Shown here piece after piece: positions 1 to 7,206 of a stretch of DNA of 30,235 nucleotides. Origin of the DNA: Pseudomonadota bacterium (lineage in GTDB: Bacteria > Pseudomonadota > Alphaproteobacteria > Sphingomonadales > Sphingomonadaceae); assembly GCA_023433445.1 (NCBI GenBank), contig JAEZCS010000057.1, positions 1-30,235 of the forward strand, written 5' to 3'. Every line of letters starts with the position of its first letter. Within the stretch, counting starts at the first letter, position 1. The translations under genes and the position numbers were made by a program. The notes beneath the pieces are model-generated. The model saw only the letters and a program-made list of their open reading frames with translations. It made no database searches and was not told where the DNA came from.

Positions 1-128
1 ATCAGACGCTCGGTTTCATCGAGCGACTGGTCCTTCGACATCGCCTTCAGCTTCGCATAACGGCCGGCATACTTCTTCACCAGCTTCTTGCGACGCTCAT
101 TCTTGTTCACGGAACTCAGTTTCGCCAT
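1..128 (-). CDS. rpsN: 30S ribosomal protein S14 (uS14), 3' end outside window
   Basis: Small-subunit protein of the 30S head. Only the first 42 codons are visible, starting at an ATG whose complement lies at 126-128. The N-terminus MAKLSSVNKNERRKKLVKKY and the strongly basic composition are typical of the zinc-free alphaproteobacterial S14. It lies 19 nt downstream of rplE, which is the usual spc-operon order (L14-L24-L5-S14). The C-terminal RNA-binding half cannot be judged here. Confidence 0.95.
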   Translation of the reverse strand, partial: MAKLSSVNKNERRKKLVKKYAGRYAKLKAMSKDQSLDETERL

Positions 129-147
129 GACTTAAGTTCTCTTTCCG

Positions 148-732
148 TTACGCTGCCTGCTTCGCTTCGCCGTCCGCATCCTGCGGGAACGGGAAGCCGA
201 AGAGACGGAGAAGCTCGCGGGCTTCCTCGTCGGTCTTGGCGGTGGTGGTCACGATCACGTCCATGCCGCGCACCTTGTCGATGCGGTCATAGTTGATCTC
301 GGGGAAGATGATCTGCTCCTTGATACCGAAGGCATAGTTGCCACGGCCATCGAAGCTCTTCGGGTTGAGACCGCGGAAATCGCGAACGCGCGGCAGAGCG
401 ATGTTGATCAGGCGATCAAGGAACTCATACATGCGCTCACGACGCAGCGTGACCTTGGCACCGATCGGCATCCCTTCACGCAGCTTGAACTGCGCGATCG
501 ACTTGCGAGCCTTGGTGATGACCGGCTTCTGGCCGGCGATCAGTTCCATCTCCTCGGCAGCCGAGGTGACCTTCTTCTTGTCCTGGGTCGCTTCGCCCAC
601 GCCCATGTTGAGCGTGATCTTCTCGATCTTCGGCACTTCCATGACGTTCTTGTAACCGAACTTCTCGGTCATCGCCTTGGCGACTTCGGCGTCATAGAGC
701 GACTTCGAGCGCGGGATATACTTGTCGCTCAT
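148..732 (-). CDS. rplE: 50S ribosomal protein L5 (uL5)
   Basis: Binds 5S rRNA and forms part of the central protuberance of the 50S subunit. The 194 residues include the family blocks KITLNMGVGEA near 39-49, GQKPVITKARKSIAQFKLRE near 68-87 and a C-terminal DVIVTTTAKTDEEARELL. It is slightly longer than the E. coli protein because of a basic N-terminus and an acidic Ala-rich tail. The ATG overlaps the rplX stop by one base (TAATG), so the two genes are probably translationally coupled. Confidence 0.98.
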   Translation of the reverse strand: MSDKYIPRSKSLYDAEVAKAMTEKFGYKNVMEVPKIEKITLNMGVGEATQDKKKVTSAAEEMELIAGQKPVITKARKSIAQFKLREGMPIGAKVTLRRERMYEFLDRLINIALPRVRDFRGLNPKSFDGRGNYAFGIKEQIIFPEINYDRIDKVRGMDVIVTTTAKTDEEARELLRLFGFPFPQDADGEAKQAA

Positions 733-1043
733 TACAGCACCTCACCGGACTTGACGGCGACGCGGACCTTCTTGCCGTCGCGGTCCTCGAAACGGACGCG
801 GGTCGGCTTGCCATCCTTGTCGGCGACAGCGACGTTCGAAATGTGGAGCGGCGCGGGCTTGCGCTCGATGCCACCCTGCGGATTCGCCTGGTCGGGCTTG
901 CGGTGACGCGCATGCACGTTGATGCCTTCGACAAGGACCTTGTCGTCCTTGGGCATGACCTGCAGAACGGCGCCGGTGCGGCCCTTGTCCTTGCCACCCA
1001 GGATGACGACCTTGTCGCCCTTCTTGATTCTAGCAGCGCTCAT
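732..1043 (-). CDS. rplX: 50S ribosomal protein L24 (uL24)
   Basis: Early-assembly 23S rRNA-binding protein with a KOW motif. The 103 residues begin MSAARIKKGDKVVILGGKDK, and the KOW segment covers roughly residues 6-33. The GGIERKPAPLHISNVA block near 57-72 is conserved in bacterial L24. Length is normal. It shares one base with rplN upstream and one with rplE downstream, giving a tightly coupled L14-L24-L5 unit. Confidence 0.98.
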   Translation of the reverse strand: MSAARIKKGDKVVILGGKDKGRTGAVLQVMPKDDKVLVEGINVHARHRKPDQANPQGGIERKPAPLHISNVAVADKDGKPTRVRFEDRDGKKVRVAVKSGEVL

Positions 1044-1411
1044 TACAGCACCTCAGGAGCAAGGCTGATGATCTTCATGTGCTTCTTGGCGCGCAGTTCG
1101 CGAACGACCGGGCCAAAGATACGGGTGCCGATCGGCTCCTCGTTCTTGTTGATGAGCACAGCGGCATTGCCGTCGAAGCGAATCACGCTGCCATCAGCGC
1201 GACGCACGTCCTTGGCAGTGCGCACGATGACGGCGCGATGCACGTCACCCTTCTTCACCTTGCCACGAGGCGCAGCTTCCTTGATCGAGACGACGATGAT
1301 GTCGCCCACGCTCGCGAAGCGGCGCTTCGAGCCGCCCAGCACCTTGATGCACTGGACGCGCTTGGCGCCGCTGTTGTCAGCGACGTCAAGATTGGATTGC
1401 ATCTGGATCAT
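1043..1411 (-). CDS. rplN: 50S ribosomal protein L14 (uL14)
   Basis: Intersubunit-bridge protein of the 50S subunit and binding site for RsfS. The 122-aa length is standard. MIQMQSNLDVADNSGAK at the N-terminus and GTRIFGPVVRELR near 95-107 are diagnostic. It is the first gene of the spc part. Unlike the genes around it, it is separated from rpsQ by a 166-nt spacer that contains a long imperfect hairpin (1492-1548), so it may have its own control. Confidence 0.98.
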   Translation of the reverse strand: MIQMQSNLDVADNSGAKRVQCIKVLGGSKRRFASVGDIIVVSIKEAAPRGKVKKGDVHRAVIVRTAKDVRRADGSVIRFDGNAAVLINKNEEPIGTRIFGPVVRELRAKKHMKIISLAPEVL

Positions 1412-1491
1412 AGATCCGGTTCCTTCTTATTTGGCCTACCGGGTCAATTCCCGGCGGTTCCGAATTCAAGTGCCTAGAGCTCTGTGACTCT

Positions 1492-1548
1492 ATGCGAAGC
1501 GCGGGCCTGTACCCTTTCCTTCAAGAAAAGGCCAGCCCCGCGTCGCAT
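1492..1548 (-). promoter_or_regulatory. Long imperfect hairpin in the rpsQ-rplN spacer
   Basis: The 57-nt segment folds on itself. Bases 1492-1497 pair with 1543-1548, 1500-1505 with 1537-1542, 1507-1509 with 1533-1535, and 1513-1517 with 1527-1531, with small bulges. On the coding (minus) strand no U-tract follows, so it does not look like an rplN-side terminator. On the plus strand it is followed by TTTTT (1548-1552), so it could stop antisense transcription. It could also be an RNase processing site or a leader element for the spc genes. The function is inferred. Confidence 0.5.
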
Positions 1549-1577
1549 TTTTAGACCAAAGGCTCAGCGAGCCTCCA

Positions 1578-1841
1578 TCAAGCGGCCGTTTCCGGCGACT
1601 TGTGGGTGTCCACGCGTTCAATGACCTTCCAGGTCTTAAGCTTGGAAATCGGAGCGGTCTCTTCGATGCGGACCGTTTCGCCTTCCTTGTAGACATTGCC
1701 CTCGTCATGGGCATGGTACTTCTTCGAACGGCGGATGATCTTGCCGTAGAGCGCATGCTTAACCTTGCGCTCTACGCGAACCACCACCGTCTTGTCGGTC
1801 TTGTCGGAAACCACCGTTCCCGTCAGCACGCGCTTGGGCAT
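1578..1841 (-). CDS. rpsQ: 30S ribosomal protein S17 (uS17)
   Basis: Primary 16S rRNA-binding protein with an OB fold. The 87 residues start MPKRVLTGTVVSDKTDKTVV and include ERKVKHALYGKIIRRSKKY near 25-43 and VRIEETAPISKLKTW, the S17 signature region. It is the last gene of the S10 block. It starts 15 nt after the rpmC stop, and its 3' side is followed by the hairpin-bearing spacer before rplN. Confidence 0.98.
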   Translation of the reverse strand: MPKRVLTGTVVSDKTDKTVVVRVERKVKHALYGKIIRRSKKYHAHDEGNVYKEGETVRIEETAPISKLKTWKVIERVDTHKSPETAA

Positions 1842-1856
1842 CGTGTGATTTCCTTC

Positions 1857-2060
1857 TTACTTCGCAGCCGAGCGCGAACGCTCGGACTGAAGGGTCTTGA
1901 TCTGCGCGATCGACCGGCGGACTTCACGCACCCGGCTGGGCTTTTCCAGCTGGTTGGTGGCCGCCTGGAAGCGCAGGTTGAACTGCTCGCGCTTCAGGTT
2001 GTTGAGCTCGGTCGACAGTTCGTCGTCCGACTTCGTCTTGAGGTCAGCTACATTCGCCAC
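1857..2060 (-). CDS. rpmC: 50S ribosomal protein L29 (uL29)
   Basis: Small helical hairpin protein at the 50S exit-tunnel rim, next to the binding site of trigger factor and SRP. The 67 residues contain KSDDELSTELNNLKREQFNL and the family signature NLRFQAATNQLEKPSRVREV. Length is normal. It follows rplP with a 3-nt gap and precedes rpsQ. Confidence 0.97.
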   Translation of the reverse strand: MANVADLKTKSDDELSTELNNLKREQFNLRFQAATNQLEKPSRVREVRRSIAQIKTLQSERSRSAAK

Positions 2061-2063
2061 GGA

Positions 2064-2495
2064 TTAACCCTCCAGGTGGGAGGTGTCGCCGAGGCGAGCG
2101 ACAACCTTCGTCTTGATCGGCAGCTTCATCGCGGCGCGCGAGAAAGCCTCTGCTGCAAGCGGGCCGGGTACACCGTCCAGTTCGAACAGGATGCGGCCCG
2201 GCTTCACGCGAGCTGCCCAATATTCGACCGAACCCTTACCCTTACCCTGACGGACTTCGGCGGGCTTCTTGGAAACCGGCACGTCGGGGAACACACGGAT
2301 CCACAGACGGCCCTGACGGCGAAGGTGCCGCTGGATCGCGCGGCGGGCCGCTTCGATCTGGCGGGCGGTGACGCGCTCGGGTTCAAGAGCCTTTAGACCG
2401 TAGGCGCCGAAGTTCAGAGCCGAACCGCCCTTGGCGTCGCCTTTGATCCGGCCCTTGAAGGTCTTGCGGAACTTCATTTTTTTCGGTTGCAGCAT
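2064..2495 (-). CDS. rplP: 50S ribosomal protein L16 (uL16)
   Basis: Late-assembly protein near the peptidyl-transferase centre and A-site tRNA elbow. The 143 residues start MLQPKKMKFRKTFKGRIKG. GKGKGSVEYWAARVKPGRIL near 83-102 is the L16 hallmark and contains the arginine that is hydroxylated by YcfD in enterobacteria. The length is a few residues above the usual 136-138. It lies between rpsC (21-nt gap) and rpmC. Confidence 0.98.
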   Translation of the reverse strand: MLQPKKMKFRKTFKGRIKGDAKGGSALNFGAYGLKALEPERVTARQIEAARRAIQRHLRRQGRLWIRVFPDVPVSKKPAEVRQGKGKGSVEYWAARVKPGRILFELDGVPGPLAAEAFSRAAMKLPIKTKVVARLGDTSHLEG

Positions 2496-2516
2496 GACGC
2501 TATACCTACCTTATTC

Positions 2517-3212
2517 TCAGCGCGCCGGGCGCACGCCGGAGGTCTGAGCCTCCAGCATCAGCCGGTCGGTCGCGAACGGATCATGGCCGAGAATCTCGCC
2601 CTTGAAGATCCACACCTTGATGCCGCAAACGCCATAAGCGGTGTGCGCGGTTGCTTCGGCATAGTCGACGTTCGCACGCAGCGTGTGCAGCGGAACGCGG
2701 CCTTCGCGATACCATTCGACGCGCGCGATCTCTGCGCCGCCCAGACGGCCGCCGCAGGTGATCTTGATGCCTTCAGCACCCAAGCGAAGCGCTGACTGCA
2801 CCGCACGCTTCATGGCGCGACGGAAAGCAACACGGCGTTCCAGCTGGTCGGCGATACCCTGGGCAACGAGCTTCGAATCGATTTCCGGCTTGCGGATCTC
2901 GACGATGTTCAGGCTGACGTCCGAAGAGGTCAGGCTGCCCAGCTTCTTGCGAAGCTTCTCGATGTCCGCGCCCTTCTTGCCGATGATGACACCGGGACGA
3001 GCAGCGTAGATCGACACGCGGCAAAGCTTGGCCGGACGCTCGATCACGACCTTGGAGATCGCGGCCTGCGGCAGGTTCTTCATGATATACTGGCGGATCT
3101 TGAGATCCTCCAGCAGAAGACGGCCATAGTCAGCGCCTTCGGCGAACCAGCGGCTGTCCCAGGTACGGTTGATCTGCAGACGCAGACCGATCGGATTGCT
3201 CTTGTGACCCAT
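2517..3212 (-). CDS. rpsC: 30S ribosomal protein S3 (uS3)
   Basis: Protein at the mRNA entry tunnel with mRNA helicase activity. The 231 residues start MGHKSNPIGLRLQINRTWDS. The KH type-2 domain (about 39-107) includes RPGVIIGKKGADIEKLRKKL. The C-terminal domain contains GRLGGAEIARVEWYREGRVP. The C-terminus ends soon after VWIFKGEILGHDP, as is typical of alphaproteobacteria. The gap from rplV is 3 nt. Confidence 0.98.
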   Translation of the reverse strand: MGHKSNPIGLRLQINRTWDSRWFAEGADYGRLLLEDLKIRQYIMKNLPQAAISKVVIERPAKLCRVSIYAARPGVIIGKKGADIEKLRKKLGSLTSSDVSLNIVEIRKPEIDSKLVAQGIADQLERRVAFRRAMKRAVQSALRLGAEGIKITCGGRLGGAEIARVEWYREGRVPLHTLRANVDYAEATAHTAYGVCGIKVWIFKGEILGHDPFATDRLMLEAQTSGVRPAR

Positions 3213-3215
3213 AGC

Positions 3216-3602
3216 TTAAGCCTCCGCCTCTTCACCAGCTTCACGCACGACGATGCGCACGCGGCTGAAGGGCTTCAGGATCCGGGTCGACTTGCCGCGG
3301 CCGCGAGCGTGGAAGCGCTTCATCGTGAAGCTCTTGCCCACCGATGCTTCCGCGACGACAAGGCTGTCGACATCCAGATTGTGGTTGTTTTCCGCATTGG
3401 CGATGGCCGAAGCCAGCACCTTGCGCACGTCGACCGCCATCGCCTTCTTCGAGAAGGCGAGGATGTTCAGCGCGTCCTCGACCCTACGCCCGCGGATGAG
3501 TGTGGCGACCAGATTCAGCTTCTGAGCCGAACCACGGATCTGCGTGCCGACGGCCAGCGCCTCATTGTCGGCGACGCGACGGGGAGCTTTTTCCTTGCTC
3601 AT
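3216..3602 (-). CDS. rplV: 50S ribosomal protein L22 (uL22)
   Basis: Lines the peptide exit tunnel; its beta-hairpin tip is a known site of macrolide-resistance changes. The 128 residues include SAQKLNLVATLIRGRRVEDA near 25-44 and a C-terminal hairpin KRFHARGRGKSTRILKPFSR near 94-113. There is no insertion or deletion in the hairpin that I can recognise. Its ATG overlaps the rpsS stop by one base. Confidence 0.98.
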   Translation of the reverse strand: MSKEKAPRRVADNEALAVGTQIRGSAQKLNLVATLIRGRRVEDALNILAFSKKAMAVDVRKVLASAIANAENNHNLDVDSLVVAEASVGKSFTMKRFHARGRGKSTRILKPFSRVRIVVREAGEEAEA

Positions 3603-3880
3603 TAGCGCTTGCCCTTCTTGTCGGCAGCGTGGCCGGGGAAGTAGCGGGTCGGGGCGAATTCACCCAGCTTGTGACCCACCATGTCCTCGTTCACCGAGAC
3701 CGGCACATGCTTGCGGCCGTTGTAGACGTTGAACGTCAGGCCAACGAACTGCGGCAGGATAGTGGAGCGGCGCGACCAAGTCTTGATCGGACCAGCACGG
3801 CCACCGGCGTCCTGCGCCACTTCCGCCTTCTTCAGAAGGCTGAGGTCCACGAAAGGACCTTTCCAGACGGAACGAGCCAT
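3602..3880 (-). CDS. rpsS: 30S ribosomal protein S19 (uS19)
   Basis: Head protein of the 30S subunit that forms a complex with S13 near the A- and P-site tRNAs. The 92 residues start MARSVWKGPFVDLSLLKKAE and contain the signature VGHKLGEFAPTRYFPGHAAD near 68-87. Length is standard. It lies 5 nt after rplB and overlaps rplV. Confidence 0.98.
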   Translation of the reverse strand: MARSVWKGPFVDLSLLKKAEVAQDAGGRAGPIKTWSRRSTILPQFVGLTFNVYNGRKHVPVSVNEDMVGHKLGEFAPTRYFPGHAADKKGKR

Positions 3881-3885
3881 CTCGC

Positions 3886-4722
3886 TTACCTCTTCTTCTT
3901 CGCGTGGCGGCTACGGATGATGAACTTATCCGTCGCCTTGTTGTGGCGGGTGCGCGCACCCTTGGTCGGCTTGCCCCAAGGCGTGACCGGATGACGGCCG
4001 CCCGAGGTCCGGCCTTCACCACCGCCATGCGGGTGGTCGACCGGGTTCTTGGCGACACCGCGCGTCAGCGGGCGAGTGCCCTTCCAGCGGTTACGGCCAG
4101 CCTTCGCGAGGTTGGTGTTACCATTGTCGGGATTCGACACTGCGCCGATGGTGCCCATGCAGTCCGAACGGATGTAACGCTGCTCACCAGACGACAGGCG
4201 GACCATCACCATGCCGCGATCGCGACCCACCAGCTGAGCATAGGTGCCCGCCGAACGGCAGAGCTGACCGCCCTTGCCCGGCTTCATCTCGATGTTGTGG
4301 ATGATCGTGCCGACCGGCATCTGACCCAGCTCCATCGCGTTGCCCGGCTTGACGTCAGTCTTCTTGCCCGCGACGACTTTGTCACCGGGAGCGAGACGCT
4401 GCGGCGCCAGGATATAGGCCTGGGTGCCATCGGGATAGTTGACCAGCGCGATGAAGGCGGTGCGGTTGGGGTCATATTCCAGACGCTCGACCGTACCCTC
4501 GACATCCCAAAGGCGACGCTTGAAGTCGATGATGCGATAGCGCTGCTTGTGACCGCCACCGATGCCGCGCGAGGTCACATGACCCTTGTTGTTGCGGCCA
4601 CCGGTCTTGCGCTTGCCTTCGGTCAGCGCCTTGACGGGCTTGCCCTTGTGCAGGCTCGACTTATCAACGAGGATCAGGCCGCGTTGAGCGGGGCTCGTCG
4701 GGTTGTAGCTCTTAAGCGCCAT
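3886..4722 (-). CDS. rplB: 50S ribosomal protein L2 (uL2)
   Basis: Primary 23S rRNA-binding protein essential for subunit association and the peptidyl-transferase centre. The 278 residues begin MALKSYNPTSPAQRGLILVD. The block GVAKNPVDHPHGGGEGRTSG near 223-242 carries the conserved histidine close to the active centre. The C-terminus TRHNKATDKFIIRSRHAKKK is typical. It sits between rplW (2-nt gap) and rpsS. Confidence 0.98.
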   Translation of the reverse strand: MALKSYNPTSPAQRGLILVDKSSLHKGKPVKALTEGKRKTGGRNNKGHVTSRGIGGGHKQRYRIIDFKRRLWDVEGTVERLEYDPNRTAFIALVNYPDGTQAYILAPQRLAPGDKVVAGKKTDVKPGNAMELGQMPVGTIIHNIEMKPGKGGQLCRSAGTYAQLVGRDRGMVMVRLSSGEQRYIRSDCMGTIGAVSNPDNGNTNLAKAGRNRWKGTRPLTRGVAKNPVDHPHGGGEGRTSGGRHPVTPWGKPTKGARTRHNKATDKFIIRSRHAKKKR

Positions 4723-4724
4723 GA

Positions 4725-5042
4725 TCAGCGCACTCCTTCGGTGATGTCGATCGACTGGCCTTCGGCCAGACGAACGATCGCCTTCTTCACGTCAGACCGC
4801 GTGTAGGGCTTACCCTTCCACTTCTTGGTCTTGCCCTTGGCAACCAGCGTGTTCACGCTTTTCACGGTCACACCCCAGAGCGCCTCAACAGCAGCCTTGA
4901 TCTCCGGCTTGGTCGCGTCATTGGCAACCTTGAAGACCACGGCGTTGTTCTCGGAGAGAAGAGTCGACTTCTCGGTGATAACCGGGGCGACGACCACGTC
5001 ATAATGACGATTGTCGACCTTTGAGGCTTCTTTCTTAGCCAT
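4725..5042 (-). CDS. rplW: 50S ribosomal protein L23 (uL23)
   Basis: Docking site for trigger factor, SRP and SecYEG at the exit tunnel. The 105 residues include DVVVAPVITEKSTLLSENNA near 14-33 and VNTLVAKGKTKKWKGKPYTR near 60-79. The start ATG lies 8 nt inside the rplD 3' end, so translation is likely coupled to L4. Confidence 0.98.
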   Translation of the reverse strand: MAKKEASKVDNRHYDVVVAPVITEKSTLLSENNAVVFKVANDATKPEIKAAVEALWGVTVKSVNTLVAKGKTKKWKGKPYTRSDVKKAIVRLAEGQSIDITEGVR

Positions 5043-5658
5043 TGAAACGCGCCTCCAGCTTTTCGACCGCGGCGCGCGTCAGCACCAGCGAATCCGCCCT
5101 CAGGATGTCGTAGACATTAGCGCCGACAGCCGGCAGCAGGTCCACGCCGACGATGTTCGCCGAAGCTTTTGCGAAGCTGACATTCACCGCGTCGCCGTCA
5201 ATGAACAGCGCCTTGTTGAGGTTCAGCTTGGCCAGGTGAGCGACCAAAGCCTTGGTCTTGCCTTCTGCCACGTCGAGATTGTCGAGAACGATCAACGAAC
5301 CGTTCTTCGCCTTCGTCGAAAGCGCCATCTTCAGCCCCAGCGCACGAACCTTCTTGTTGAGGTCGTGACCAAAGGTACGGGCACGAGCACCGTGCGCCTT
5401 ACCGCCACCGATGAACACGGGCGCCTTGCGATCGCCGTGACGGGCCGTGCCGCCACCTTTCTGGCGACCAAACTTCTTGCCCGTGCGGGCAACGTCCGAA
5501 CGCTCACGAGTAGCACGCGCGGGACCGCGGCGCTTTTCGAGCTGCCAGAGCACGACGCGGTGCAGGATGTCGGTGCGGGGCTCGACGCCGAACACGGCAT
5601 CGTTCAGCTCCACATCGCCAGCAGCCTGCGCGTCGAGGGTCTGTACATTGACCTTCAT
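5035..5658 (-). CDS. rplD: 50S ribosomal protein L4 (uL4)
   Basis: Exit-tunnel protein whose long loop reaches the constriction. In Enterobacteria L4 also represses its own operon through an S10 leader hairpin. The 207 residues include the tunnel-loop region GKKFGRQKGGGTARHGDRKA near 60-79, with the conserved Arg/Lys cluster intact. Whether this L4 regulates its operon is unknown, but structured spacers do lie upstream, in rpsJ-rplC and tuf-rpsJ. Confidence 0.98.
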   Translation of the reverse strand: MKVNVQTLDAQAAGDVELNDAVFGVEPRTDILHRVVLWQLEKRRGPARATRERSDVARTGKKFGRQKGGGTARHGDRKAPVFIGGGKAHGARARTFGHDLNKKVRALGLKMALSTKAKNGSLIVLDNLDVAEGKTKALVAHLAKLNLNKALFIDGDAVNVSFAKASANIVGVDLLPAVGANVYDILRADSLVLTRAAVEKLEARFNG

Positions 5659-5660
5659 GA

Positions 5661-6416
5661 TTAGCCCTCCTGGCCTTCGGTCGCTTCGGGAGCAGCCGCT
5701 TCTTCAGCGGGCGTCTCGGCCGGAGCGTTGTTGCTGTTGGCAGCCTGCTTCAGGCTGGCCGGATAAGGAGCGTCAGCAGGACGCTTCACCTTGACGGCGT
5801 CACTGACGGTCAGCCAGGTGCCCTTGGCGCCCGGGACACTGCCCTTGACGAACAGCAGGCCACGCTCGACATCCGTACGGACGATTTCAAGGTTCTGCTG
5901 CGTCCGCTCGCGATCACCCATGTGACCCGCCATCTTCTTGTTCTTGAAGACGCGGCCTGGATCCTGACGATTACCCGTCGAACCATGTGCACGGTGACTG
6001 ATGGACACACCGTGGGTGGCGCGCATACCGCCAAAGCCCCAGCGCTTCATGGCGCCGGCGAAACCTTTACCCTGGGTATGACCGGCAACATCGACCAGCT
6101 GGCCAGCGATGAAATGATCCGCTGCGATCTCGGCGCCGACATCGAGGAGCGCGTCCTCGGCGACACGAAATTCCACCAGGCGCGCCTTGGGCTCCACTTC
6201 CGCCTTGGCGAAGTGGCCGCGCTGCGGCTTGGCGACATTCTTGACCTTCGCAACGCCCGCACCGAGCTGAACCGCGACATAACCGTCACGATCGACTTCC
6301 TTGCGAGCCACCACCTGGTTGCCCTCAAGGGCCAGAACCGTAACCGGAATATGACGTCCGTCCTCTTGGAACAGACGGGTCATCCCGACTTTCTTAGCGA
6401 TCACGCCTGTGCGCAT
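5661..6416 (-). CDS. rplC: 50S ribosomal protein L3 (uL3)
   Basis: One of two assembly-initiator proteins of the 50S subunit. The 251-aa protein starts MRTGVIAKKVGMTRLFQEDG; the signature KRWGFGGMRATHGVSISHR lies near 124-142. An in-frame GTG lies immediately upstream at 6419. I prefer the ATG because it gives the family N-terminus, with GGGAG (plus 6426-6430) 9 nt upstream. About 40 residues extend beyond the E. coli length as an Ala/Glu/Pro-rich tail, common in this class. A GC hairpin (6437-6455) sits just upstream of the ribosome-binding site. Confidence 0.97.
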   Translation of the reverse strand: MRTGVIAKKVGMTRLFQEDGRHIPVTVLALEGNQVVARKEVDRDGYVAVQLGAGVAKVKNVAKPQRGHFAKAEVEPKARLVEFRVAEDALLDVGAEIAADHFIAGQLVDVAGHTQGKGFAGAMKRWGFGGMRATHGVSISHRAHGSTGNRQDPGRVFKNKKMAGHMGDRERTQQNLEIVRTDVERGLLFVKGSVPGAKGTWLTVSDAVKVKRPADAPYPASLKQAANSNNAPAETPAEEAAAPEATEGQEG

Positions 6417-6419
6417 CAC

Positions 6420-6687
6420 TGATTACTCCCATAGAGGCCCGCCTTAGCAGCGGGCGTATCCAACGAAAAAACCGCTCAGGATCTCTCCTTCGCGGTCCAA
6501 CCCAACTAACAATCACCCCGTCCGGGTTGGATGCCGACCCCTGCTCGGGGAAGGCGACGGGGGACCAGGACCACGGTCCTGTCCGGTTCACCGGAAGGCC
6601 GTGCGCTATCCCTTGTGTCGTTTGAGCCTCGGTTTCCCGAAATGCCCGATACCCTGACACCCTTGCGGGAGGCAGGGACTTGCCAGC
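6420..6687 (-). promoter_or_regulatory. Structured 268-nt leader between rpsJ and rplC
   Basis: No gene fits here, and the spacer is far longer than usual between S10 and L3. On the coding strand it holds consecutive stems: 6582-6586/6591-6595, 6567-6571/6576-6580, 6496-6503/6524-6531 (8 bp, TCCAACCC/GGGTTGGA), a terminator-like stem with U6 (6466-6495), and 6437-6442/6450-6455 just before the rplC ribosome-binding site. This arrangement resembles an attenuator or ribosomal-protein leader controlling L3-to-S17 separately from S10. The regulator is not visible, and the idea rests on folding by eye. Confidence 0.6.
6466..6495 (-). terminator. Terminator-like hairpin upstream of rplC
   Basis: On the minus strand CCGC (6495-6492) pairs with GCGG (6475-6472) and AGGA (6489-6486) with TCCT (6481-6478), closed by a GAGA loop, with a 2x2 internal loop between the stems. 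TTTTTT (6471-6466) follows directly. Complete termination here would cut off ten ribosomal genes, so a conditional attenuator is more likely than a full stop. Confidence 0.55.
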
Positions 6688-6996
6688 TTAGGCCAGCTTG
6701 ATTTCCACGTTCACGCCGGCAGCAAGGTCCAGCTTCATCAGCGCATCGACCGTCTGGGGCGTCGGCTGCACAATGTCAAGCATACGCTTGTAGGTGCGGA
6801 CTTCGAACTGCTCACGCGACTTCTTGTCAATGTGCGGGCCACGGTTAACCGTGAACTTTTCGATGCGCGTCGGAAGGGGAATCGGACCGCGGATAAGGGC
6901 GCCGGTGCGGCGGGCGGTGTCGGCGATGTCGCCGGTCGCCTGATCGAGCACGCGATGATCGAACGCCTTGAGGCGAATGCGGATATTGCTGTCCAT
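6688..6996 (-). CDS. rpsJ: 30S ribosomal protein S10 (uS10, NusE)
   Basis: Head protein of the 30S subunit that also serves as NusE in antitermination complexes. The 102 residues start MDSNIRIRLKAFDHRVLDQA; GPIPLPTRIEKFTVNRGPHI near 38-57 is the S10 signature. The ribosome-binding site AGGA lies 6 nt before the ATG. It is isolated by long structured spacers on both sides (tuf-rpsJ and rpsJ-rplC), which is unusual for the head of an S10 operon. Confidence 0.98.
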   Translation of the reverse strand: MDSNIRIRLKAFDHRVLDQATGDIADTARRTGALIRGPIPLPTRIEKFTVNRGPHIDKKSREQFEVRTYKRMLDIVQPTPQTVDALMKLDLAAGVNVEIKLA

Positions 6997-7085
6997 TGTT
7001 CCTGTACCGATGCGAAAGAGCCAAAAACCTGGAGCATTTTCAGAAATCAGCTGGAGCAGCCGATGACTTGTGAGAATGCACCACC

Positions 7086-7154
7086 AAAAAAATATCCGCC
7101 CCGTTTTCTGCCCTTCTAGCTCAGCAAGAGCCGGAGAAAGGCGATCCGGGGCGG
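7086..7154 (-). terminator. Strong nested terminator between tuf and rpsJ
   Basis: On the minus strand CCGCCCCG (7154-7147) pairs perfectly with CGGGGCGG (7103-7096), and the inside folds further: GCCTTTCT pairs with AGAAGGGC around a GGCTC/GAGCT tip. ATATTTTTTT follows (7095-7086). This is a classical intrinsic terminator with an unusually tall stem. It ends the str operon after tuf, or acts as an attenuator if S10 genes depend on read-through. Confidence 0.75.
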
Positions 7155-7157
7155 TAG

Positions 7158-7194
7158 AAAATCCGAGCGGCGCGAATCAGGCGATTCTCGCCGC
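7158..7194 (-). terminator. Hairpin directly after tuf
   Basis: GCGGCG (7194-7189) pairs with CGCCGC (7172-7167), and GAATC (7187-7183) with GATTC (7178-7174), with a 4-nt loop. A short TTTT (7161-7158) follows after a 5-nt gap. It begins 13 nt after the tuf stop. The weak U-tract suggests an mRNA 3'-end stabiliser or auxiliary terminator in tandem with the stronger one at 7086-7154. Confidence 0.5.
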
Positions 7195-7206
7195 TGCGGT
7201 CCTATA

